From Lateolabrax maculatus (Eukaryota > Chordata > Actinopteri > Acropomatiformes > Lateolabracidae): a stretch of 64,000 nt of DNA. A model generated the notes under the pieces. It was not told where the DNA came from and ran no database searches. It saw nothing but the letters and a program-made list of their open reading frames with translations. The stretch spans positions 13,527,501-13,591,500 of the forward strand of contig CM062210.1 in the NCBI GenBank assembly GCA_031216445.1, written 5' to 3'. Positions 1-20,800 of the stretch are shown piece after piece; within the stretch, counting starts at the first letter, position 1, and the number at the start of each line of letters is the position of its first letter. The position numbers and the translations under genes are program-made.

Positions 1-905
1 TTTTGCGCTTTGGCCCTGGGACCCTTTTTAAAATGCCCCCCCCAACACCCCACCCCACCCCTTACCCCCCACCCCCCTCACCTCCACCCCCCCTTCCTCC
101 CTCTCGCTCTGATTCGTCAGACGAGAGTGAATGTCCCTCTTTTTGTCTCTCTCTCTCTCCGCTCCCTCCACAGTCTCTAGTTCCCTCTCTCTCTCTCTCT
201 CTCCCTCCCTCTCTCTCTCTCTCTCTCTCTCCCATCTCTGATTAGATATACTGATTCCTCCTTTCAATGGACGTCATTTAAGCGCAGACTCCTGCCTTGA
301 GTTGCGTCCTCCGCTCCACGCCCGGTTCTCCGACCATTCTTTCCTTATTATTAAGTATTCCTGTTTAATATTAATAGTCATGACCGCGTTCTGTTAGGAG
401 AGTCCGAGAGGGAGACGAAGAAGCGGCTCTTTGGCTGATATGAGCTCAGGCGAGTGGACGGCAGCGCTGTGATAGAAGCCAGGAGAGCCAGGGAGAAAAA
501 AACAGAGGCTTTACCAAGAGAAACTTTTCGACCCAGAAAAAAAAAACAAAACAAAACAAACCAAGAAAAAAAAAAAAAAAAAACCCGCCAGCACCGCCGA
601 ATATCTGCAATTTTTTTTTTTTTTTTTTTCTAGACCCAGATGAAGGGCAGCGGGGATCTAACCATTTATTTCTGATGGATTATCGTCCTGCTGCTGTGGC
701 ACATATCTGATCGTCGGGGCCATCGTGATCTTGCGGGGAGACAAGAGCCTTTTTTTTTTTTTTTTTCTGGGGGCAAACATTTTTTTTTTTTTTTTTTTTT
801 GGGCTTCTGTTGTCGCCGGTCGATTCCCTTTTGCTCGCCCCTCAAACACTCAAAGTGTTTCTGAACTGTTATTCTCTTCCCGAGTCGCACCAAAAATCCT
901 TTGAG
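1..905 (+). promoter_or_regulatory. tfap2a: 5' flank, probable promoter and leader of the MLVHSFSAM-type first exon
   Basis: No coding exon is seen before 906. Bases 1-105 are C-rich, 140-235 are CT-rich, and runs of A18 (566-583), T19 (611-629), T17 (750-766) and T21 (780-800) follow. I see no convincing TATA box, so the transcription start cannot be placed. Three short ORFs precede the start: 440-472, 640-675 and 675-710. Part of this region is probably 5' UTR, because the alternative first exon of vertebrate TFAP2A is preceded by its own leader. A T-rich tract ending in CTAG at 630-633 could also act as a splice acceptor, which would put part of the leader in a separate upstream exon. Confidence 0.5.
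140..235. repeat. CT-rich microsatellite
   Basis: Imperfect (CT)n, purest at 185-202 and 210-230. It lies several hundred bases upstream of the first coding exon. CT/GA tracts are frequent near vertebrate promoters and may bind GAGA-like or MAZ-type factors, but nothing specific can be read here. Confidence 0.85.
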
Positions 906-9839
<8,934 letters not shown>

Positions 9840-10366
9840 TGTTTCCATCCCACCTTCACCGAGCGCCGGAACCCCAGGGCCCTTCTTCTACACCCGACCC
9901 ACACCCCTCCGCCTCGCCCCGGGCCCCACCCATCCAATATAAATATTATAAATACCTTATAAATACTATTGATAAAGTTAAACGTGCCACTTCCTGATCT
10001 TGCGCGGTTTTACATGTTTTGTTTTTACATCCCACTTTGGATCCACGGGGAGACGACGCAAGAATCTTCTTCTCCTTCTTCTTCTTCTTCTTCTTCTTCC
10101 AAACACCTGAACCATACGAAATGTTATTTAAAAAAAAAAAAAAGAAAAAAAAAAAGAAAAGAAAAGAGAAAAAAAGCTGCAGAGGAACAGCTCCAGGGTG
10201 AGGAAAAAGGTGTATTGCCTCAGCCAGAGGACTTTTTATGTACTCCCCTTATTTTTTATGAGCTGCAACGAATGGACTGAAATCCAGCGACCCCTCTATA
10301 TCTCAATTTTACGATTGTGACAAAAACGAAGCTAAAAGAGGATGAATTCTTATCAGTATTGTGAAT

Positions 10367-10372
10367 AATAAA
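10367..10372 (+). terminator. Polyadenylation signal AATAAA, proximal
   Basis: Canonical hexamer about 530 bases after the stop codon, the first of four in the 3' UTR. Confidence 0.5.
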
Positions 10373-10964
10373 CTTGAAAAACAAAGAGAAATTCCACAGA
10401 GCTCCATGTCATGACTTCAGTTGTAGACTCTCTCACTCTCTCTCCAAGCGACCAACTTGAACTTTTTGAATTTCAACACGATTCACGGTTATATAAGGGA
10501 ATCAGTGTTCATGTATGTATATATTTATTTATGTGTAATTTAATGGGAATTGTAAATATGGTGCGTCTGTTGAAACTTCTTTTTTTATTTATCTGGTGCC
10601 TCCTGTTTTAGTGGGTTTGAATATTCGGTTAGTTCTTCATGTGATTTTATGGTTCTTAGAAAACAGAAGTTTGGGGTATTTTTATTTCTCTGGGATATTT
10701 CAATTCAGCCCTCTTGTAGCATGTTGAGGCGACATTGAAGCAAGTGAACAAATTTAATAGAAATAAACTTCCATTTCTCTCTCTATATATCATCCTTATT
10801 CAGTTTATTTTAATTTGAGACAGAGCATAAGTGAGACCCTGAGGAGAACTGTTTTAATTTTTTTTTTTCTGTGTTTCTATTTTCGTTTTTATACAAGCTT
10901 TTATGTGTTGTGCCAATCAGAATACGTTTCACCTCTTGTTCTCTCCTTGAAGCACCATAAAAGC

Positions 10965-10970
10965 AATAAA
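10965..10970 (+). terminator. Polyadenylation signal AATAAA
   Basis: Canonical hexamer followed by TGGAATATTGTCTTTTTTT, a plausible T-rich downstream element. Confidence 0.5.
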
Positions 10971-11155
10971 TGGAATATTGTCTTTTTTTAAATGTTGGAA
11001 GACATTCAAAAAACATTTTTTGGGACCACCTGATATCTTGTTATGTCCGATAATGTCCAAAATTGGAGGCGGTTTTAGCTGTATTGTATAGACATGTGCT
11101 GGCAATAGTTCCCATGCCTGTCAATGTATTATAGTCCTTTGTTGCCCAGAAAAAA

Positions 11156-11161
11156 AATAAA
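11156..11161 (+). terminator. Polyadenylation signal AATAAA, distal
   Basis: Canonical hexamer followed within 75-110 bases by GGGTGTTTTTTTT and further T runs. It is the most 3' candidate end for the long transcript. Confidence 0.5.
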
Positions 11162-11165
11162 TATT

Positions 11166-12959
11166 TGATACGCTTCATCTCGATTTTTATTCATATCTTT
11201 TAATTTTTTATTCACTGCTTGATACGCCCGGGTGTTTTTTTTTTTTTTCTATCTGTTTTTTTTTTTTTTTTTTGGTCTTTGTATTTTTTTTTTTCCCATT
11301 CTTAACGGCTACAGTAATTGAGTTTAAGTCTCCCCTGACGATTGCTCCTTGCAATAAGCAGCTGAACTCATTGTTTCCCTCAAGTATAATAAAAAAAAAA
11401 AAAAAAAAAAAATCTTACTGTAAACTCCCTAGTTCAGAGCACAGGATCTTGTGCAGGCCAAATGGCTCACAACAATGGATATATTCGCGTTTGAAGTGTG
11501 CAGCGCCACCCCTCCAGCTAAAACCCTCTGAGATGTATATAGGCCTGGTGTGCAATGTTTGGTTGTTATAGGCTATATTTGGCTCTCCCCCGTTTACTCT
11601 GTGCTGGAGCCTTATTCAAAGACATGCATCAAATATTTGTTATGTTGTTTGCCTCTCGGTGTAATCAATGAACAATCAGCGCTCAGTGTGCCGGATTGTT
11701 ATGTATATTTCGTGATGCACTCATCAGACCTTCATAACGAATCTCCTTCTCTCGCTGGTATTTAGTCTCCTTTCGTTGTGTTTGGCTGAGTGGCTCTGTG
11801 AATGTGGCTATCACGCTGGCTGTAATGGCAAATCTGACGCTGGCCTTTTGCTTCATTATTATTATTATTATTATTTCTTTTTTATTTTTCTTGCGTGCAG
11901 AGCTGCAGAGAGCAGGCCGTTGCATAACATTTGAGTTTGATTGTGTATTGATGGCGTGGCACCTATAGCTCGAAATCAATCTCGTCTGGAGCATGAATCA
12001 GTCTGGTGATGTATGCATCTTGGTATTGTTTCTCGCGTTCCCTATTTCACTGTCTGGTAACCAAGCAGTTTAAAATATTGTAACGCTGGGAGAGAACTGG
12101 GCGACCCCCCCCACACTCCCCTTCTCTCTCCAATCTCCTCTGCAGCCATATTTATTATCTGCATGATTTTCGGGCCCTGGTTTAATTCTGAGGCAGTTGT
12201 TTTGCAGGAGGGTGAATGAAGCCTAACTGTACATGTCCTTGGCATAATTGCGATGCACAGTGCTGGAGCAGGTGAAGCGAGGCATTGTCTGTCAGGCCCT
12301 GTTTTTGTTGGCTCAGTCTTCAGATTGTGTGTGGGATCCTGTCCTCGGGCACAATAGCTCACTCATAAAGGGGAGAGACTACCCGGCTGCTCCTGCTATG
12401 GTGGATGTTGGGGGTGGGGGTGGGGTGGGGGTGGGGGGGACAGCATAAATAGTCACTTTAAGGGAAAACAATCGTATTAAAACAGCATTCATTGGTATTA
12501 GCGGGAAAGGAAGCCCCTCACGTGTGTCATTAATGCTAATGTTATTTAATATATTTATCGGGGTCTGCTTGAATGAAAACAGGTTTTTTTTTTTTTTTTT
12601 TTTTTGCAGGGTGAAACGAACGCATTAGAAATAGTGGTATCTGTGACAATGGTGGATATTTGTGCGCATTATTAGTATAAGATGAGGAGGATCGCAGGGC
12701 CTGTAATTGTGCCTTTCTGTGTAATGGAATTGGAGTGTTAAAGAAACTCCAAATCCCATTGTCTGTCGTTGTGTTTACACTGATACCAGCCTATAATCTG
12801 CATACCTTTTTAATACAAAATTGTAATTTTACCCCCTAATTTGATTTTAAACAGGTAGAGCTGGTTTCTCACAATGCCTCACAGCGAAAGTCATTTGCAA
12901 AAAAAGAAAGAAAGAAAGAAAGAAAAAAAAAACAAAACAAAGCAAAACAAACCAAATAA
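11166..12959. other. tfap2a 3' flank, no gene seen
   Basis: Contains T runs (11236-11273), an A run (11391-11412), ATT repeats (11856-11875), a GGGGTG tract (12411-12440), T22 (12584-12605) and GAAA/AAAT repeats near 12900-12975. Complex stretches at 11300-11390, 11410-11560 and 12480-12560 have SOX-like ACAATGG and TAAT cores and could be weak regulatory elements. No ORF has coding character. Confidence 0.6.
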
Positions 12960-12964
12960 ATAAA

Positions 12965-13165
12965 TAAATAAATAGGTCTGAAATTTGAAGAGCCATTCAG
13001 CAATACCCAGCTGAATTGGGCTAATTCAATCCATAACTGCTGCTTGTCTCAACTAAACCAATTACAGCTGATTCCCGTATAGTAATTAATAAGTGTGGGG
13101 CCTGTTGTCATCAAATATTCTGGAGAATATGCGAAATAAAATAGCCTCTATACCAGGGGTTAAAG
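12965..13165. promoter_or_regulatory. Candidate conserved non-coding element
   Basis: About 200 bases of unique, balanced sequence between two microsatellites, with repeated homeodomain-type cores (GCTAATTCAATCC, CCAATTACAGC, GTAATTAATAAG). The look is that of a developmental enhancer in a gene desert. This is a judgement by eye. Confidence 0.3.
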
Positions 13166-13222
13166 AGATACATTTTGTGTGATTAAGCGTCTTCTGGAGG
13201 CAGATGATAGTGCTCGGGGATG

Positions 13223-13224
<2 letters not shown>

Positions 13225-13269
<45 letters not shown>
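13225..13269. repeat. (GT)n microsatellite
   Basis: Pure GT repeat of about 22 units. Confidence 0.97.
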
Positions 13270-13270
<1 letters not shown>

Positions 13271-13399
13271 AGGGCTCTTTATATCTGTTTATTTCATACA
13301 GTACGTGTCTGCCGGTAAGGCACAGTGGGCTGGCGCTCTGTTGATATTTATAGTTTGTAGCAGAGATGTAATGAAGGACAAAAACCCAGACAGACTCAG

Positions 13400-13900
13400 T
13401 TGAACCACCTCTGCAGGATGGAGCGGGTGCGCACTTCAGTCTCCGCTGGAAATCCAAAGCTGCGGCACCACGCTCCAGCAAGCGACGCCTGCGTTTTTTT
13501 TTTTTTGGTTGGGGGGGTTCGTTTAGGGGGCTGAATTAATGCCCCCCGTGCCAACGCAGCAAACGCATTTGTTTTCCATGCCACTCGCCTTTTATTGATC
13601 ACTGTCCGTCGGGGCTTGTGACGCAACTTTTTTTCTTCCACAGCCGGCTGCGCGTCGCCGCTGCGCTCACCGGTCCTGCGCGAGCGCGTCCCGGCCACTT
13701 TGCGCGCCGACAGCCACGTCTGTGGTCAGGGACGCGCGGGGCTGATGCTCGGTGGAAGGAGTGTCTCGCACGGCCTAATGACCCCGCAGCACCGTCTCCA
13801 CAGCGGTCTGCACCGCGGCGCTCTGGAGCTGCCCGCCCGCACGGGGAGACGCGGGGCGGCGGCCTGCAAGGCCCAGATTTGTTCACTTGCACATTCGCAC
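13400..13900 (+). promoter_or_regulatory. CpG-dense island 3' of tfap2a, possible orphan promoter or exon
   Basis: Bases 13641-13880 contain about 34 CpG dinucleotides by hand count, far above the surrounding flank, and the GC-rich zone begins near 13400. The block starts right after TTTTTTTCTTCCACAG (ending 13643), a strong acceptor-like sequence, and GCTG|GTATGA at 13906-13915 is donor-like. Open frames run through it on both strands (for example 13618-13926), as GC-rich DNA often allows, and I recognise no protein family. It may be an orphan CpG island, the first exon of a non-coding RNA, or an unknown exon. Confidence 0.5.
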
Positions 13901-13959
13901 GTTACGCTGGTATGATCGGAATTTGATTTAGGGCCCAGCTGTCCCCCTGCCATTCAAAC

Positions 13960-14360
13960 AGTGGGATCTGAGCACTGATGGAGATCCAAGGGGTTGTTTA
14001 AAGATGATCAGTTGTTGTTGTTGCGCGGTGCTGGAAAGTTTCTCCCAGCTGATGGAACAGGGATGGTTTGACCGACTTGAGATGTTGATCTTCCAGGAAT
14101 ACTTACAGATCCAAAGTCTGAAATGATAGGTCGCTTTACCGATATCACTTCTGCTGTCGATTAGCCCCCTTGTATCAAATGTTTACCATCGGCGCATTTC
14201 AAGCTTAATGCTGAGTGGGTTGGACAAGGCGAAGGGTCCCGCTAAACGACATTTGATACGGTTATTGGCGCAATCGAATTATGCGACTTTAAAGTTTGCA
14301 ACCAAGCGCAAAATGGCTAATTGCCCTCAACTCTGACATCAGCCGTCATTTGGAGCTTTT
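13960..14360. promoter_or_regulatory. Candidate conserved non-coding element with an 11-base inverted repeat
   Basis: Unique, fairly CpG-containing sequence directly after the CpG-dense block. GTATCAAATGT at 14172-14182 is matched by its exact reverse complement at 14249-14259, with a 66-base spacer. The ATCAAA core resembles TCF/LEF sites. It ends at a C-run (14363-14371). Confidence 0.35.
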
Positions 14361-14652
14361 GGGCCCCCCCCCGCCTCCGCCTGGCGCTGACCCCCTATGG
14401 GCCCCTTGCCCACTCTGGCGAGCCAGGGCTCAGAAGCCAAGAGAGGTCAGCGACTCCACCAAATCACCAAATTACCCCTGATTACTGGAGACATTAGGTA
14501 ATCGATTAGAAAACATTAAGTGACTTTGAATAAACAAAAGGAGTCCTGATAGGCGCTGGAGCTCACACTCTCATTCACAAAAAGAAAAAAAAAAAAAGAA
14601 AAAAGAAAAAAAACAAAGAATGAGCGGCGTTTGATTAGTTTTTGGTAGACAT

Positions 14653-14655
<3 letters not shown>

Positions 14656-14700
<45 letters not shown>
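14656..14700. repeat. (CA)n microsatellite
   Basis: Pure CA repeat of about 22 units. Confidence 0.97.
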
Positions 14701-14706
<6 letters not shown>

Positions 14707-15031
14707 GCTGTATCTATCTATATCTAGTATATAAACTGTGTATTGGTCGAACTTAAATGTTAAAGTTGAAATAGTTTTTTATTTAAATTTTTTTTTTCTC
14801 CATGGTTTGTATTTGCCACTTTGAACCAAACAAGGCTCCATAAACAATGCGTGTGCTCTGTGACAGCACTTATCTGGAACCACTGTCACCCATCAAGCAC
14901 CGGGGTCTGCCAATTTCATGGGCTTGTGTGTCCCGCAAATATATGAAAAAAGAGCGGATTAAAATTGTGTTAATGTTTCCCCACTTGGTTAATGCAGTTT
15001 ATATTCTGGTTTTAGTCATCCTCTCTGTCTG

Positions 15032-15072
<41 letters not shown>

Positions 15073-15245
15073 GCATCCTCTGCAGTCAGCCAGGGGGGGA
15101 GTGTCGCCCCGGGCCAAACATATGCTTCTTTCCATTGCACTAATCCAAATGCAGCGTGGAGGAATAATTGCTCGAGTGGCCGTGGCTTCGCAGGGGCTTT
15201 GTCCCTCACTGGCTCCCGTCAGCCAGGCACACGCCATTTCAATCA

Positions 15246-15290
<45 letters not shown>
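15032..15290. repeat. Two (CT)n microsatellites
   Basis: CT at 15032-15069 and 15249-15290, separated by about 180 bases of unique sequence. Confidence 0.95.
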
Positions 15291-15294
<4 letters not shown>

Positions 15295-15475
15295 CAAACC
15301 CCAGACCTTTTATCAAACCAACTTTCCTTTAGAAATCGTTTTTTATTTCCTCCTTATGCTGTCGTGGCTGTCATCATATTTGGAGCACTGTCTTCATTAA
15401 TATTGACTGTGCACTACGTTGGCGGGCTTCACTGGCGAGAACGGTCGCATGAGAAAGTGACTTTGGTCTTTTCAG

Positions 15476-15479
<4 letters not shown>

Positions 15480-15534
<55 letters not shown>

Positions 15535-15539
15535 TTTTT
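15480..15539. repeat. (AT)n followed by poly(T)
   Basis: Pure AT repeat 15480-15526 then T run to 15539. Confidence 0.97.
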
Positions 15540-15836
15540 GGTCGCAGATTCCAAGCACCAAGCATTACTGAGTCAGGGAGGGAAAATCAACTTGGTCATC
15601 CGACCAGAAAGTTGACACAGCTGATTATAACTCGCTTTCATGTCTGTAAAACAATGGCTGCAATATGCTGTAAGGAAAAGACAAAAACGAAGTGACAGAC
15701 GACCTGCAGAGTTTCACAGATGTTGCTTAAAGCGGTTTGTGAATCTAAAATTCTGAGGGCCAATTTAAAGTAAGCTTTACTCTATTACCATTACAACATT
15801 AATAATAATATTAACAATAATGATAATGATATTAAC

Positions 15837-15870
<34 letters not shown>

Positions 15871-16302
15871 TAGGACTTACTTTCTGAAGTTTTGGGGGAT
15901 ATTGCACTTTATTTGGAATACATTTTAGAAGTATAAAATAAATATCGTGTGAACATTTAGAAACAATTTGGGCCATTTAAGAAATGTGGCTGCGGACAGC
16001 AGGTGGACTTACAGCCCTCATCGGCCCGTCCCCAAGTTTTGCTATCCGACTTTAAACTATGGCTTCATCTCCAGAGGTGATTCGATAGAGGGAATAAAAA
16101 TGTCTGCGCTCCTGTCGTCGACTCACAACCCGTGCACAGTTTGTCGTGCGCAGTGCAGGAGGTGGACGGCAGGGCGCGGGGGCCCCATGTCATCCTTTGT
16201 TTTATTTTCTGCGAATAAACGATGAGGAGCCACTCTAGTAAAATGTAGCGTTTGCTAGGAAATCACACGTTTCCACGGATAAGGAAGGGAACAAGACAGA
16301 GA

Positions 16303-16327
16303 GGGGGGGGGGGGGGGGGGGGGGGGG
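16303..16327. repeat. Poly(G) run of 25
   Basis: Uninterrupted G tract. Confidence 0.95.
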
Positions 16328-16691
16328 TGGCAGCGGAGAGCCGTGGATGTCTGACTGAATTAATAGACATGATAATTTCACACTATTTCATAGTGAGCTA
16401 TCTGTTCCATCACAGCAAAATAAAAGGGTCACTGCGCAGCTGTGGCAAACCCCAAGCGTTATTATGAAGTTTGATGATAGACCCCCCCCTTTCCTTTTTT
16501 TCCCTCTCTCTCTTTTTCTTCTCTCTGGTACTTCGCTTCAGGCCAGCAATAGCTCGGGGCCACGCCGGTGCCTCCCCATGATAAAGGACTTATACTCTGT
16601 CTGTGCGCAAAGAAAGCCGCAGCAGCTTCTCTCTCTCCCGAACCTAATCAACTCACTGGCTTGGCCCTTTAACGATTGGTATTTTCAGCAA

Positions 16692-16831
16692 CCCCCCCCC
16701 CCCCCCCCCCCACCCGCCTCTGTCTCTCTTTCTCCATCCCTCTCTTTTTGCCTCTCTCTCTCTCTCTCTCCCTCTTTCTTTCTGTGAGCTACTGCGCATT
16801 TTGTTTTGTCTGCGCCCCAAAACAAAACGTA

Positions 16832-16880
<49 letters not shown>
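16692..16880. repeat. Poly(C), CT-rich and (AAT)n repeat cluster
   Basis: C20 at 16692-16711, CT repeat at about 16750-16770 and an AAT repeat of about 16 units at 16831-16880, all within 190 bases. Confidence 0.93.
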
Positions 16881-16882
<2 letters not shown>

Positions 16883-17385
16883 CAATAACAAAAATGAGTC
16901 AAATAAATAGAAAGACGCCATAATAAAAAAACACTATGAAGTCAACACTGATCTCAACAGAAACAAACAGGACTATATAGCATAACTAAAAAATGTCTAC
17001 ATGTCTGGATTTTACATTATATATAATGTAATAATAACGTTATATATAGAAGCCTACAAATAAACACATAATATTATCGGACTATAGTTGTTTGAGGAAA
17101 TGCAAAACACCAGGTCACTTTAAACTAAGTTTCTTACTTTTTGACTCCCATGCATTTTGTTGGACATTTATCCAGCTGCTCAGAAACAGATTTCAGGGGG
17201 AAAACTTTGCTCCAAATTCCTGTTTGGGGGGGTTCCATGAAGAATCTGAAGACAAGAGCTAGGAGATATATTTTCATACTTTATAACGTCTTTTTCACTC
17301 CTAAAAAAACCTCTTTTTGTTGTTTGTCCCCCTTTCCAATAAATAAATAAATAAATAGAAAGAAAGAAAGAAAGAAATGAGACAC

Positions 17386-17849
17386 ATACTTGAACTTCTT
17401 CCCTGAAGCTTCTAGGTTGATAGGGACCTAAAACTCTAATCCCAGGTGATAGGGCCCATTCTGTCCATATGGGTTTACTTCTGCCTTCGGGTCAGCCAGT
17501 CTTAACTTCATCCAGCAGGAAAAAAAAAACACTTATGCAGTGACTACAATATTTATTTTTAGATCTAACGTGAGAGGAGAATGATGTTAGCTGCTAAATT
17601 CCCACAAAGGCCACTATTTGTTTTTTAGAAATGCTTTTTGCTATTGTTTCTTGGGGTATTGCAAGTAATTATTTTGATGAAAGGTGGACATATAGTGTCA
17701 AAAATAAATGTGCACTTCACTCTAAATGGAAAATAAAGTGAATCCAACTTTAAAGGACCCTTGGCAATTCCAACACTGCTATTGGTGTGTAGGCCTATGC
17801 ATGTGGAGAAGATATACTGTCCAGTCTTTCAACCTTTACCCTTGCATCC

Positions 17850-17886
<37 letters not shown>

Positions 17887-20800
17887 CCACAAAATAAATA
17901 AAGAGGAATCAATATAATAAATAAAAGCCTGTTGGAATTATTGAATTTAATTTTTTAGCTTTAATCTCTTTTACATTATTGATTGTCATCTCTGTTTTAA
18001 CAGTATAGACTGAAGAGTAAAAGTGAGAGATAAAGGAGTGGTGGGGAAAGAAGGTGGCATGTGACAAAGGTCATGAGCCAGTTCCAACACTCCTGAGAGC
18101 ACATGATGTCCTGAACCTTTGGAGCTACCCGGAGGTTGTGGAGGCTCTTCTTTACTATTATGTATTTGTATGACAAGGAATAACAATAGGTGATTTAATA
18201 GATTTTGAAAACTGTATTTCTTCTGCCTGCCATCAAGCTCTTTGTACTTTCTGCCATGCTTAAAGAATTACAGGGTTTCATTGTTTAGCATAGAATTCCA
18301 CACATAACAGAGTGGAAAAGTCTTTATTGAAACCAGAACTAATTTAACTCTTTTCTGGTAGTTTAACAGCACCTTAAGGCATGATGACCCCTGTGCACAT
18401 ATTCAGTGTTAGAGGAAACCTTTTATTAACTGATAATAAATCAGTATTTGGAAATTAAATGAATAAAATGTGCTAAAATAACATGTAACTGCAGATCTGA
18501 TGCTATTTCTGTTGCTGTAATCTCCTGGTGGTGTTATTGTACAGTATGAAGATAGTCCTTTCTTGTTGTTATATCCCTATTGTAAAAAAATTGACATCTA
18601 TTTGTTTATATTTCGTTGTTATGGGCAATAAAGTTTAGGAAAAATTACTTTGCCTGAGGTTAGGGATGACGACATTTTGGTTAAATGCTAAAATGCCCGA
18701 AAACCTTAAAAATAATAATCATATCACTGGACTCCTGATCATTTAATCTTCATTCTGGAAATCTGTTTTCACACTGTTTTTGCTTAGAACGCTCTGTTTC
18801 AGTGGATGAAGATGCTGAGTTATTGAGCAACCGCAGCTAACTTCAAAAATAACACAGCACTCTAGAAACATGCATTTTAAACCTTTATCTTGGAAGTACT
18901 TGCAAAATCAACAAAATCATGTCTGATCACGACACGTTACTGTATTCTCGCTGACGAAACAAATACGTCATCTGAACTCCTCACATCTCATGGACACAGA
19001 AATGCATTTGCATACAAATTGTAATTGATCATGACAGTGCAGAAGTGCAATAAAGTTTTTCTGTCATTTTCAGTATACCCTGTGAGCAGCTAATAATGTA
19101 ATAACTTTACGATAAACAGCCACATTATTAGCTTAAAGGAGAGTCTTGTATGGCTGAGAGAGTTAGAGAGCTCGGTCTGGCCTCTTGGAGCCTGTGAAGA
19201 AATGGTTTTGATCTTACCACAGGCTAAACACTGCCAACAGGACTTGACATTGCAGAACAATTTCCCAATTACCTTTTGACATGCATATTGACACAAACGC
19301 GCAAAACTGTAATTTTCTCTCTGAATTTGTTAGCTTGAGGGGCTCACTTTCATGCCAGTGGATTGTCAGATGTGCTGCTCTCTCTTTCTCACACTCACTA
19401 TCTCTCTCTCTCTCTCTCTCTCTCTTTTTCCAGTATGATTATATGTGAGTGTCCAGAAAAAGGATTCCCTCCCGACAGCTGGAAAATGGAAAAGACCATT
19501 TTCAAAATGGAGGAACTGCGTGAACTTTCATGAGGCTTTGCTCCAAAAAATGCATTTTCTGGTTGAAGTTTGCATTGAAGTTGTCTTGTGTGTTTACTTT
19601 TTGTGTATGATTATATTTCTGAAAAAAAAAAATATAAAAGGGTGTGTATTTTTCACTCATGGTTCATGGTTTTTGGAAGATTCATGGATGTAAATGTGAT
19701 CTGATAGTTTGTTTCCACAAACAAGTTTCATCTAATACTACTGAACACTTGTGTGCCAAAAACCTCAACCTTTGCCAATAAACTTTGCAAAGCTCACAAA
19801 CATGTTGTCTCCCCATTGTCAATCTCCAGCTTCTGGCCAAACTCAACATGCCAGTTGACACTGAAATGCCATAATCACTGGGATGTTTTCCTGCATCTGA
19901 GATGTCCAGGCAGCAAAGAGAGGAGAGAGGACGAGGGCCGTGTCATCATGAGCTTGTCATCGTGTTCGGCTTGATTGGCACATGCTAGGCCAGATTACAG
20001 GAGCTGGTGTTGACGGAGGGTTACCCTGAGACTCCCAGCCTCCTGCTATCAGAAACCCCCCGAAAACTGGGTCAGACTTGGGCTTGGATCTGCCCCGAGC
20101 CCCTTTGCCCCAGCGTTAGTCCCAATGCAAGTGCTGGTGGAAGAGGAGGATCAAGCCTCAGGCCCAGGATGAAGGCCAAAGCCCAAGCCTGTGATTCAAC
20201 CCTTCTGCGGTGTTCAATTTTATAAATTTAGAATTACATATATTTGTAACCTTAAACGTAATTAAACAAATGCAATATTTCCAGTAAGTTTAAGTGAGGT
20301 AAGGTAACTGATGACACGTTTGGTTATGGTGGTGATTGCTTTGTCTTTTTTCAGTGTAGGCAATTGCTTGAAGCAATGATATTCAGTGTAGACTGCAGCT
20401 TCTTATGGTTCTTCATCCTTTTCACATTTATTTTTCAATAAATCAAATTGAATCTTGTCTGTAATACGGTGAGAAGAAGCAGACCACATGACAAAAACAT
20501 TAAAATTTTGAGTTTAGCACCAGCCCCAGCCACTGCCCTTCACAATAAAGGCCACATATTCCTGGTTTTATTTCCACTCCTTCATTAAAAATAGCTTATT
20601 AGGCTGTCTCCGGGTTTGCTTATGATGAATGCAGAGAAAAAAGAGGGGGATGTTCATTTTTGCTTTGATCTCATGATGTTCAAAGTTCATAGCAAGTGTG
20701 GTAACATGTTGAGCCCTCATGACAACCAGTTCACGACCCGCCAAAATGTTTATAAAACACACATTCAAAAGAAAAGACAAAAACATGCTAAACAAATGGG

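Larger units (their letters stand above)
9840..11165 (+). other. tfap2a: tfap2a 3' UTR (end not certain)
   Basis: It starts C-rich, then holds a (CTT)n repeat at about 10066-10099, an A/G-rich tract at 10130-10175 and a long AT-rich part. AATAAA signals occur at 10367-10372, 10762-10767, 10965-10970 and 11156-11161. The last is followed by T-rich sequence (11236-11273) that could serve as downstream element. ATTTATTTA at 10523-10531 is an AU-rich element core and TGTAAATA at 10551-10558 fits the Pumilio consensus. The true 3' end cannot be fixed without transcript data. Confidence 0.7.
14361..15479. other. Intergenic stretch with A-rich, CA and CT repeats
   Basis: A-rich tract at 14579-14618, (CA)n at 14656-14700, (CT)n at 15032-15069 and 15249-15290. 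Between the CT repeats, 15075-15245 is unique, balanced sequence that could be a small conserved element. No gene seen. Confidence 0.6.
15540..17385. other. Intergenic stretch dense in simple repeats, no gene seen
   Basis: AAT-type repeats at 15801-15870 and 16831-16880, G25 at 16303-16327, C20 at 16692-16711, CT-rich sequence at 16730-16785, AAAT/AAAG repeats at 17338-17377. The stretch 15970-16220 is unique, with CpGs and TTTAAACTATGG, and is a weak candidate element. Confidence 0.6.

Noticed and set aside
28..267. Open frames through CT/GA repeats near the window start
   Set aside because: The translated residues are only RE/SL dipeptide repeats from the microsatellite, with no coding character.
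13618..13926. 102-residue frame in the CpG-dense block as a protein
   Set aside because: Open frames exist on both strands and in several phases, as expected of GC-rich DNA, and none resembles a known family. The block is kept only as a CpG island with possible exon borders.
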